Assembly: GCA_004325065.1 (NCBI GenBank)
Contig: PITI01000105.1
Location: 1 to 21,997 of the forward strand
Origin: Hamiltosporidium magnivora
Taxonomy: Eukaryota > Microsporidia > Dubosqiidae
Reading direction: 5' to 3'
DNA: 21,997 nucleotides
Shown here: positions 9,834 to 19,719 of the stretch, piece by piece
Position numbering within the stretch: position 1 is the stretch's first letter
How the letters are laid out: each line of letters starts with the position of its first letter
Program-made: the position numbers and the translations under genes
Notes under the pieces: generated by a model
The model's input: the letters and a program-made list of their open reading frames with translations, nothing else
Databases searched by the model: none
Told to the model about the DNA's origin: nothing

Positions 9834-10274
9834 ATGTCATTATCGTTAAAAGGCGGTATTAAATATTATATCTATCTATATATTATAAGAATATACTGCT
9901 GCACAATTTATTTGAAAATATGGCAAAGTTACATCTGTTATTCAATGTTAAAACCAAAGATATTAAATTGTGTTATAAATTTTAAGTTATTGGTCATAAA
10001 ATAATTTATAAACGAAAAAAAAAAGTGGCTACTAACTGATATTAAAGAAAAAAAAATTTCAAAATTGTTTTAAAAATTTCAAATAAGGGTGGTAATCAAG
10101 TAATGGTTAAGCAAATATAAAAAAAAAATCATCTAAGAATAAACGGAAAATCTTTTTTATGTGCTATTATCACTAATTATCTTACGAAATAAATTAGGGA
10201 TTATTTATTTAATGTGTAGATGTTACATATTTACATTTTTCAAAGAAACTATTTTATACAAGTTTTGTTTATAA
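9834..10274 (+). pseudogene. Possible decayed gene after the third promoter block
   Basis: A single frame starts at ATG 9834 (MSLSLKGGIKYYIYLYII...) and remains in register to the stop at 10272, with five internal stops (10002, 10071, 10101, 10134, 10140) in about 147 codons. Roughly 15 would be expected for such AT-rich DNA, by rough estimate. Its first 56 codons are unbroken. The translation is rich in I, K, Y and L, and I recognise no family. Chance remains possible, because AT-rich DNA easily gives such translations. The promoter-like block 12 bases upstream is the main support. Confidence 0.25.
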
Positions 10275-12811
10275 TTTATTAAAAAATATAACTTTGTTGT
10301 TTTTACTGTTTTTCTCATGGTTATTCAATTGCAGTAAATTGATTTATTGGCAAAACTATGCATGATTGTATCTATTTTCTTTTAAATTATCCAAAAAAAG
10401 TAACTATTAGTAGATTCTTGAAATCTCTATTTTTAAAAAATATATTATATCCATAATTAAAGCTTGTAGTTTTTTTTGAACAACTTGTTAATTCTTTTCA
10501 ATTTCGAAATTGAATTTAAATTTTGAAGTGTTTTTAAGGAGAATATTTAATTGTGTGTGACTTTTTTTTATATAATGTTAGAATATATTTTTTGGATATT
10601 ACTATAAATCTCGAATTGGATAGTATTTCTGCTATTTTTCTACTTAAAATATTCATGTTGATACTAAACTTAAATCTATTGTGATATTTGGCTTATAAAA
10701 TCTTAAAAAAGTAGTTTAAACATTGAGAAAAATATTATTAAAATAAAATATTTTAATGTTAGATAGCTGAGGAATAATTCAGAAAACCATATTTTTAATC
10801 AATAATATAACGATCCTTCATTTTTTGATCTTTGTATTTAGAATTTAAGTATCTTTTATATTTACTCAAATTAAAATTGCAATTTTTTCATGCATACCAT
10901 CAGCCTTTCAAGTAATTAATCAATAATATTCAAATTACATTTTTGAATTTGCAATAATTTATACTAAATTTTTAATATATTTTTATGATCTTTTAAACAA
11001 ATTGACTCTTGTATATTCCAAAATAATGTTTTAATGTATTCTTAGTATCCTTAGCGCAAGAATATGATAGCTAGGTTTTTCTGTATCTTTTAAAGAAGAG
11101 CTTAAATAATTCTAAAAAGCAGTTGTAATTTTTTCTTTTTTGTTTCGAAGCCTCTATTATTTAATATCACTGATAAATAGCAACATATGATTAGCTTACA
11201 AAAATAACGGGAGAAGTATCTAGATAAATACTTTTATTTGTTTGCTTCCTTTTCAATCAGGCATAAATCTATGAAAAAATAAAACATTTACCACTGATAT
11301 AAAACTTTTACTAGAAAATCAGAATTTTTTAAATTCGAAATTTATTTTTATAAGAATCTATTTTATCAAATAAAGATTCAAATATTTTAAAGACTTTAAA
11401 ATACTCATTAATTTACCTAAAAATATTCCCGAAAATTTAGATTATCTTATGAGGTAATACTTTTTGCGTTAATAAAATCTTAAGACATTATTTGATTAGA
11501 CATATGTTCCGATTTAATGGCATAGAAAATTTATTACAAAGAAATTTTCATTTAAATTGAATTTATGTTAATTGTATACTGAGTTCGGCCAGGTTCATGT
11601 TAAATTTAAATTCTATATATCTTTTGCTTAATTTGTTATTCATTTCTTGGGTTTTTAAGAGCGAAGAGGTTTATTTTAAAGGTGTTCATTATGTTATTAT
11701 TTGATGCTAAATCGATGATTTGGTATTTTTTTAGCTCGTAAATAACAGGTTAATCTCTATATACTATTGATATCCTATGAACTAATTCAAAACGCTCACA
11801 AAATAATATAAAAGAAAGCTATTTTAATTCAAGTCATTGTTAACTTATATTTTAAAGTAAGATATGTGATCTCGATGTTTCGAAACGTATTAATTTAAAT
11901 TATTTTCAAATAGATAACTTTTTAGTATCGGATTAATAGATATATAGAAATTCTCATAAAATAACTGAACGGATGATGGGAATTTAATTTTATGGCGTAC
12001 CCTACTTGTGTTTGAATGTAAATTTTAGAATTTATGCTATAACAATCTAGTACAGTTTTTTTAAAATTTCTTTATGAATTTTAGTAAAGTTAGTTTGAAA
12101 TCTTTCAATAACTAAAATATTATATTTTATATTTATTTAATGGAAACACCGATAGTATTTTATAGTTATTTCAAAATAAAAGAATTCTATTTCGATCGTA
12201 CAATATATATAATTATAGAATATTATATGTTAAAATGCGATTTTAACTGATTCTGATTTATATATAGAGTATAAGAAGTTAAAAATTCTTTACTTTCGTT
12301 TATAATTCGTATATAAACTATATTTTATATTTGTCTTATGATTTATATTCGTATCTACTTAATTATATAGTTACACAATACTTGATACATAATATTTTAG
12401 TTCTATAACTATCTTGATATAAAAATATACTGCAATTGGTTAAAAGATAACGTTGAAACATCAAAATATTCATAGTATTATAAAGAACATAAACTTACGA
12501 TATATGTTCGGAACAAAAATCTAAACCTTGTTTATTACATTCAACAAGAATTTAATAATGATTGTATAAGAGCTAATATGAAAAGTATAAACTATATATG
12601 GTCATAATTTAGACGTTAATACAATTTTATATTTATAGAAACGTTTCTTTGTCAACAATGTATCATATATTTCCCCAGTAATTTCTATTATATTGAAAAA
12701 ATAGTAGAAATTAAAACCATTTTAATGCATATATTTTTCAAAATTAAGTTATGAAAAATTACAATACTAATGCAATAAAGTATTATTTTGCAGAAAAATT
12801 AATCTATATTT
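10275..12811. other. AT-rich region, no supported feature
   Basis: About 2.5 kb of roughly 80% A+T sequence with long T and A runs. I examined translations of parts of both strands and found stop densities near those expected by chance. I saw no tRNA, rRNA, repeat array or promoter-like block comparable to those elsewhere in the window. Confidence 0.5.
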
Positions 12812-13622
12812 GAAGGCCTCTTAAAAAATGTATTCTTTTTGTGTTTAGATTTTGAGAATCTTTCTCTGTTAGATTATATATTGTCTTCTCTCTAATTTTA
12901 TACTTCTCTAGGATTTTTTATTTAATCTTTCATCTTTAGCTTGCATCATCGTTATTTTGGAAAAAAAGCTCTCTGTATCCCCCGTTTATAATTTCAAACT
13001 AATTGTTTAACGAATTTCTAATATTTACAACCTTTGATATGCATTAGTCTATCTTTAAATGTTCGTATGCTTATTGGTTGTTTCTATGGCACGGTTTTTA
13101 CTTTTTTCAATATTTGATTCTTTTATATTTTAATATCAATAGATTTTGATGTTTTATGTATTCTAAATGATTACTATAATATTTTAAAAGCTTTTTATTT
13201 TCAAGAAATTATATTTAATATTTTTACAAGGCAATATTTGTGTTTTTAATTTTTGCCAACTATATTATCTGTTTGTTCAATATATACTTAAAGCTTCTTG
13301 TGGTGTATTTATATCTCTTAAAGTTCTATATTGGCTTTGTATTATCTAAAATTAATTTACAATATTTTTTAGTATCAGGTATGATTTTATTTATACGTTT
13401 TAATAGTTGCAACGAAACCTTCTTTTAGTCTGCATTATGTTTTGTGTCCAAAATTATATTTTTAATGTATTGTTGAACATTAAACTTTATATTTCGAAAT
13501 ATCTTTTTTTCTATTTGCAATTTTAAATTTAGGAATAATAAACAACTTGATTGACTTTTTTTATTTTTGCACAAATATATTTTCGGAATTTTAGATTTTT
13601 TATAAATGCTGTTATATGACAA
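12812..13622 (-). pseudogene. Possible decayed gene on the minus strand (weak)
   Basis: One minus-strand frame (codons in register with the stop at 13425) runs about 270 codons from 13622 to 12812 with about 14 internal stops and no frameshift. Something near twice that number would be expected from composition. Fragments such as CISKVVNIRNSLNN, FEIINGGYRELFFQNNDDAS and KILEKYKIREKTIYNLTEKD read like soluble protein. The plus strand is strongly T-rich over A (for example line 12841), so the minus strand is purine-rich, as coding strands often are. No family was recognised, and the signal could be a composition effect. The plus-strand open frame at 13240-13428 is not supported. Confidence 0.22.
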
Positions 13623-14776
13623 CAGAAAGGACTGGTTTAGAATACTATGTTTTTTTTGGAACTTTAAAATTTTAAAAAATTAATATTATTTACAAATTAA
13701 ATTTAGTCTTTAGAAATCAATGATAAAAGGTATTAATCAATGTACAATATTAGTGAATTGTAAATATATAAATAAAATATGATCAGAATATTTTATTTTC
13801 TAGATGCTGTTAAATTCTGTCTAGATTTGCAGTTACATTAAAATTCCTAAATTTCTTTACTAGTTATATGGTTGAGAATTTAGTGCGACAATTTTTGAAA
13901 TTGAAATCTTAAATTTCCTAAAGCGGTTTCTGAATAAGCAAAATAAACTTGTGTAATATTTTAACATAATAGAAACCCATTGGAGGAACGTTGACTATCC
14001 TCGTATAAATCTGTAATTCACAACCACGTACTAGGCTTACTCCTTTTTCATATTCATACATTTACACTATTTTGAATCTTGGTTTATTTCTTAGAAAATG
14101 AAATAAATATTTTACAGCATAGCTGAGTATTTTATTAAAAAATCTTGACTTTATAACAACACCTGCTTCATATAATAATCTTGATTTAAATCGTTTTAAA
14201 ATGTTAAAAGTTCATTTCAACTAGGGGTAACTTCATGGAATATATTGATTCTACAAAAATTTAAGCCATTTTTGCCGAATTCGAGTATCAATCATTATAA
14301 ATATGTCTCTTTTTATTCAATTAAAACCATGAATAACTCTATCTATGTTTTTTTTTCTCAGAATTTACTTTCCGCAATGTTCAATCTTTAATGATACTAA
14401 AAGGTCAAAATATGTAAAAGATCCTTTAAAAATATCATTTTAAGAATCCATAGGAAGTCTTGTTTCATAAAAAGTATACTCACAAGTAAAAAAACAAAAA
14501 TTCTTTAAATTTTAAATAACTTTGGTTTTATATGAAGATTGAGTAAAACGTAGTGAATTTGATTTTTCTGTTAAAAGTTTATTTTAATTTCGTGTGAATC
14601 TGACTAAATTGATATTCTACAAGCTTAATTCTCTTTTTCTTTATTCAATTTTATTTTGAGTTCTAAATACAAATATTTTGTTCGAGAATGAATCGACATT
14701 ATATATTTACACAACGTGAACTAACCACAATAATAATTTAAATCTGAAATATAAATCAAATATATTTTCAATATTA
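13623..14776. other. AT-rich region, no supported feature
   Basis: Mostly T- and A-rich sequence. A GC-richer patch at about 13970-14060 gives coding-like translations in several frames on both strands, so nothing can be assigned. No RNA gene or repeat was seen. Confidence 0.45.
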
Positions 14777-15508
14777 TTTATACAAACTATTCATCGAGAT
14801 TATAATTTCTTTTGAAGAGTCGCTTTGTTTTCTTACGAGAGAAACTCCAAGGACTTTTATGTTTTTTTCATATTGTGTCTTTTTTATAGGTTTGTGCTCA
14901 GCCAATGTTTTCTGTTCATACTCGAAATGATATTTTATAAATAACATAGGATAGGTCGTTAGAATATATCTTGAAAATTGTTAGAACCAATTTTATTTAA
15001 GAATGTGCACTGAAACTTTAAATCAAACCAGTATTTTCGCAATCGGTGGCATCGCTGAGTTAAGTCTTTCCAATTTGGCAAGAGAACTACTTTAAAAACG
15101 TACTATCTTTTGTTCAAATATACATCGAACCTCTATAGGTTTATTTTTTACATGCTTATTAGGTAACGAGTTTTGAAGACACTTTGGGCATGTTTTGAAG
15201 AAATTTGTGATTTAAAAAATCATAAATAAAACATTGACTAAAAAGAATGCAAAAATAAAAAAAATATAGATGGTGCAGAAAGATTAAATACTCATTTGAA
15301 CTAAATAAAAAGAGCTAAAATAAAATATTGTTTTAAAAACATTTCGTTGTACCCTTTTGTATTGGAAATATTTTTTGCCTCTGTACGGATACAATTTTAA
15401 AATATTACAATTTTCAATTGCATGTTTGTCGATTATAATGGGTTCGAGTGTTTTTTTAAGGTGGATAAAACTAAGTAGCACTAATTCTCTTCGCTTATAA
15501 AAAAAATA
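14777..15508 (-). pseudogene. Decayed gene with C-x2-C motif, function unknown
   Basis: A single minus-strand frame stays in register for about 244 codons with only six internal stops (plus-strand starts 15284, 15212, 15092, 15023, 14993, 14981) and no frameshift. About 20 would be expected from the local composition by rough estimate. The first part (15481-15287) is open for 65 codons (HLKKTLEPIIIDKHAIENCN; YPYRGKKYFQYKRVQ). A middle part has KTCPKCLQNSLPNKHVKN (15200-15147) then IEVRC, a possible zinc site. The last part, 14980-14777, is open for 68 codons (KTLAEHKPIKKTQYEKNIKV; LGVSLVRKQSDSSKEIIISM) and ends at TAA 14774-14776. No start codon is evident and stop 15509 bounds it upstream. 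I do not recognise the family. A transposase-type zinc ribbon is one option, unproven. Confidence 0.4.
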
Positions 15509-17002
15509 TTAAGAACGATTAAAAGCTTAAGTATATTTCAGAAGTTTTATTTGAATTTTAAGTTATATTACAAGTAGATAAGAAAAAACGATTATAATGT
15601 TAACATTTTGACGTTGAGTCTATAGTAAGAATTTTTGTTAGAGTAGAACTAAATTACGCCTTTGTTTTTTCAAAGTCAAAGGTCACTCAATAAAGTTTTT
15701 GTGAGCTTGTAGAATTTTGAAGTTTACCTTCTAGAGTTTTTATTTTACGTACAATTTGATTTATTTGGGTGAATAAATTATATCTAAATCTCAAATAATA
15801 AAATACTCTTTTTAACAAGTTTCTGTAATTAAGGCGGAAACGATTCAGTGAAAAAAAATATTTATGTTAGGTAATAATTCAGAATCTAAAGATATAGTTT
15901 ACATTGAATAAATTGTATATTGCTTGTTCATATAAATAAATTTTCTTGTTTAGGTTCGCGTATTTAATTTGAAGATTTGAAATTTTCTTTGCTGTTGCTT
16001 TACAATTCATTTAAATGTGTTTCTGAATTAGGTTTGAATGTTGTATTAACTATCATCTGATTTAATAATTTAAAAATTATTTTTTGATTATTTGTCAATA
16101 AGCGTTTGTTCTTTTTTTCTAACCTACAAAAGAAATCTAAACCTAAGGAATTTAAAAAATAAAGAGTTTGAGTAAGACAATTGCTTCATCTGACTTGAAT
16201 GCTTAGGGATAGAGTATGATTTTTTCAGAGTTAATAATATTTATTTTTTATTAACTTCAGTATTGTAAAAAAAACTAGCTTGGTTAAACAAATTTTAACC
16301 TTTAGTAAAATTTCTTCAAGGATATACTTGGTTTTTAAATTTCACTACTTACACCTTGGTATGTAACATATTAAATCTTTAAATAACTAAACGAACTATG
16401 CTCGACAATAATAAAACGTTTAAATTGAACATTATACTGATATGATATCCGTAAAATGTAACTACAAATTCTGATTTTGAGTTACTGAAATACGCTTAAA
16501 TATTTGTGTAAGTTTTTGTTTTTTATCACACAATTATTCTAATAAAGCTATTTCAATCTATATCTTATTGTAAAATTAAACGGAATATCTTTTTAATTTT
16601 AATGGTTTATGTTTGGAAATTTAATTAAAAAATCCAAAAAGTATGTATTATTGTGTTTTTTATTTCTTAAATATAAACTTTTTTTGTAAATTGTTCTTTT
16701 TTAAGTTCCTTTGAAAAACTTAATTTTTTTTTTTAATAAGTTTAAATAATTGCTAACGGTTTTAAATTTATAAGTATCATTTTTAAGACTTCCGTCACAC
16801 AAAACGCTAAGAAAATGGTAAAAAAAATTAACATTTGAAGTAAAGATACTCATAATAATTGCATATTGAAAGGATTGTTTGTTAAGGAATTAATGCTTGC
16901 AATATATTCTATTTCTTTTGTAGAATTTTGTTCTAAGGAGTCAGAAAAAAAAATATTTATTTCAAATTAAAGTTTGTACATGATATGAACATTAAACTAT
17001 TC
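15509..17002. other. AT-rich region, no supported feature
   Basis: About 1.5 kb of T-rich sequence with many homopolymer runs. I saw no open frame with unusually few stops, no RNA gene and no repeat. Confidence 0.45.
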
Positions 17003-17586
17003 TTAATATAAAAGATAACTCATAGTTTCAAAAATTAGTGGTAACTGTTTGTTTATTTCATGAGTAAATGTGATTATAAGTTTAACATAATAACTGCTAA
17101 TCTCAACACTCTTTTGGTACCCCCTAATGACTTACACCTCAAAGCCTTTCATTTTAAAGGTGAGCAAAATGACATTCATGGCCGAGGAAGGTGTCTGAAG
17201 TGTGATCGTAGGTAGAAACCAATCTTAGACTACCCAATAATTATGCAGTATTCGAATTACATTACACTCTCTGAATCCAATGAACTCCTAGCTAAGATAT
17301 ATTTTATACCTTAAATATATTACACAAATGTGCGACGCCAAGCCGACAAGTATATTCCTACTTAGACTTTCCTGCTTTAAAGGGTTTTTTTTTACTGCTA
17401 AGTCTTCTAACTCGAGTGAACAAGGCTAAGTTTTGATGCTTTTACTGGCAATTACCTATGAATTCGGTTTCTGCCATGTTACATAAAAACTACAAAATAG
17501 ATTTGTATAAAAAGTTTCGAAGTTTACTAGACCTTTTTCTGCGAATACAAATCCGAAGGAACAACCAAAATTCTAGTGTGAGTTGA
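17003..17586. pseudogene. GC-richer island: decayed gene, strand unresolved
   Basis: Local GC rises to about 40% (for example 17101-17160) inside DNA of about 20-25% GC. On the plus strand an ATG at 17060 opens a 51-codon frame ending GRGRCLKCDRR, with a TAG at 17213 and readable sequence beyond; a later frame (17368-17586) reads KNYKIDLYKKFRSLLDLF. On the minus strand one frame from 17572 to 17003 covers 190 codons with only five stops (17456, 17426, 17288, 17225, 17132) and no shift (for example DWFLPTITLQTPSSAMNVIL). Both strands look coding-like because GC is higher. The plus-strand R-C-L-K-C is reminiscent of transposase zinc ribbons, but I cannot name a family. Confidence 0.35.
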
Positions 17587-18594
17587 TTTTCACAAAAAAA
17601 AATATAACAATGATCTTCCTATTAATTCTATATAGTCATCGCTAAGTAGAAAGTTTTTTAGGTGGTTATCTTTTCTCCACGCTTCTTCATTAATATTTCT
17701 TTATAAAATCGCAAATCAATAGAATTCGAACGATTAAAATTTTTGAGCTATTCTTTACTTTTTGTGTTATAATAACGAATCATCATAATCTGATTTTGGT
17801 TAAGTTTTAGATTTAACCATTTTGAAAATAATCGATAAAATTTTATTTTTACTTTTGAAAAACTATTGAAAAATGAATTTATTAAATCTTAAAAGTGTTT
17901 TTGCTCTTCTGAAAGTTATATATTAAAATATTTAATGGGATAAGTCTCTCATAAATACTACTTGTTGTGAAAGTTTACAATTTTTAGGATACCTTTTGTT
18001 TTAAAATCATTGAAATATTAGAATATAGCAGTAAAAATAAAATCTTAAATGCTTTGAGGAATTAGAAAACAAAACACTTCTAGAATTTAAAATATTTGCA
18101 CTTCATATGAAATTAGAAATTCATTTACTAAATTTTTTGTATTGTGGTATATTATTAACATCCAAATTCGAATAACAAGTCTCGATATTTCTTATATTCT
18201 GAGAATGGTGTATATTGCGTAAATTATTTGTAAATTAAATAGGTATTCTACAACTAAAGTGAAAGAAAAGTCGGGCATAATTTTTTTAAACTACGAAAAG
18301 GCGATTGTGTGTCGTAATAGGAAATACCTATATGCTTTGAACTCCTTGGACTATTTAAAAAAAATATTGAAATTTTTAGAGAGCTAAGTAGAGCTCGAAT
18401 ATGAAACTTGTATATAAAATAAATATTTCATTTAGAATAAGTCTTAGTCTTGAGATTTAGGAAATTTAGTTATATGTAAAAAAAAAATTTACAAGAAAAT
18501 CTGAATATGCACTAAAAACAAGAATCTTACAATGAAATTTCTATAAAATTACTTTACTGTTTAATTAGTAATAGATACATTAAATATAGATATA
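17587..18594. other. AT-rich region, no supported feature
   Basis: About 1 kb of AT-rich sequence. I saw no credible open frame, RNA gene or repeat. Confidence 0.45.
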
Positions 18595-19057
18595 ATGAAT
18601 ATAGAACTTACCAAAGTTTATTATCAGCTATATTATTGCAAATGTATTTTAAAGTAAATAAAGCATACCATTTGTGAATCCTAATAAATTATATAATTTA
18701 TTTTTCGATCCGATGGAAAAAAATCTTGGTCAGTTGTACAAGGCTTTTATTGGTTCAAATGCCCAGCAAAAAATCTTTCGGTTTTATAAAGATCTATTTA
18801 TGTATTTACAACGAACTAGAAATTATATTTTTGAAGAAGTTCCTAAAAATCCGCAAACAAAATATGACAAAACAGATAAAACTTGGTCTAGAAACATTAT
18901 ATTCGGCACAGATATGTATTTTTGGGTAAAAATTTAGTAAAAAAGCATATTAAAATCAGAACCACTCCACGAAATTTTCTTTAAATTAGGCAAACAAAAA
19001 ATATACGCAAATGATTTGTGGCCAGAAAAACTTGATATCTCTATAAAGTTAGGTTGA
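18595..19057 (+). pseudogene. Pseudogene of an unidentified protein, interrupted by tandem stops TAG TAA
   Basis: The core frame (18662-19057) has normal protein character: FVNPNKLYNLFFDPMEKNLG, RFYKDLFMYLQRTRNYIF, EEVPKNPQTKYDKTDKTWSR. It is interrupted only by adjacent stops TAG TAA at 18935-18940, then continues in the same frame as SEPLHEIFFKLGKQ and YANDLWPEKLDISIKLG before TGA near 19055. Upstream, ATG 18595 opens MNIELTKVYYQLYY in another frame and a third frame (18642) gives MYFKVNKAY; two shifts would link them to the core, but that join is speculative. The core has GTG at 18674 and its first ATG at 18714. I do not recognise the family. A short intact protein (18714-18937) is the alternative. 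Confidence 0.5.
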
Positions 19058-19228
19058 CCTATTTTTTATATTTTATTTCAAAATGGTTTACTATGTTGAT
19101 ATAATAAAAGTGATATTTGATGTATGATGTCGCTGTTAGAATATAGGCATACATCAAGTCGATGTTACTTTATAATACATTCGAAGTTTCTTATTTTACT
19201 CGAAAGAGAGGAGCTATGGTAAACAAAA
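19058..19228. other. Short spacer
   Basis: Nothing assignable. A frame from ATG 19083 has several stops within 75 codons and overlaps the zinc-ribbon-like relic in another frame. Confidence 0.4.
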
Positions 19229-19354
19229 TGTAAATCCGGTTCTAAAAAAAGCATAACGAGGAATAGATGTAGGAAATACAAACACAGTGGATGTAGCTCT
19301 AATTTAAAATATTTTCAAAGATGTTTTAGTTTATTCTTCGAATATTCTATTTAA
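19229..19354 (+). pseudogene. Zinc-ribbon-like relic, possibly transposase N-terminus
   Basis: A 41-codon open stretch ends at TAA 19352. It reads CKSGSKKSITRNRCRKYKHS, then GCSSNLKYFQRCFSLFF. The spacing C-x12-C-x7-C and the R-C-R-K-Y-K...C...F pattern resemble the zinc ribbon at the N-terminus of ISXO2/IS1595-like and MULE-like transposases, which are common in microsporidia. This is a memory-based resemblance, not an alignment. No catalytic DDE region follows: downstream frames close at once. It would be a small fragment of a dead element, and chance is possible. Confidence 0.3.
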
Positions 19355-19712
19355 ATTGTTAATTAAAGATTGAATGAAAATGAAAAAACTATCAAACCAA
19401 AAATAAAAATTAGTCGAACCATAATAAAACTAGCTAGTATGAAGTGAAACAAATTTAAATAAATTAGAAAATTTTTATAACCAGCTACTAGTCTAAAAAT
19501 CATAAAATTGTGACAACTAATATTTTTTGGTTTTAAGTTTTAATATATAAAGATGAATCTAAAAATTTACAAAGAACATATCAGAACAGTTATCTTTATA
19601 CAAAAAACAAAAATTTTATTAAATATCGAAAAAATTTCCTAAAAACCTCTAAATGAATATTTTTTAAGGCCATATTAGACATCAGAAACTTAAATTAAGA
19701 AAATCGAATATT
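19355..19712. other. AT-rich intergenic spacer 3' of the helicase gene
   Basis: About 360 bases of AT-rich sequence between the relic and the 3' end of the helicase gene. I see no feature in it. Confidence 0.5.
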
Positions 19713-19718
19713 TTTATT
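19713..19718 (-). terminator. AATAAA polyadenylation signal of the helicase gene
   Basis: On the minus strand the stop codon TGA (19722-19720) is followed after one base by AATAAA. Such extremely short 3' ends fit compact microsporidian genes. It may be coincidental in A-rich sequence. Confidence 0.4.
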
Positions 19719-19719
19719 T

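Noticed and set aside
10275..10970. Continuation of the 9834 frame as one very long decayed gene
   Set aside because: Beyond 10274 the stop density rises to about what chance gives, so the extension is not supported.
13240..13428. 62-codon plus-strand open frame
   Set aside because: Low-complexity translation rich in F, I, L and Y in T-rich DNA; the opposite strand gives the better long frame.
13865..14060. Plus-strand IIETHWRNVDYP stretch recalling the IE..W region of ISXO2-like transposases
   Set aside because: At least two minus-strand frames across the same bases look equally protein-like, and no DDE residues or zinc ribbon lie in reach.
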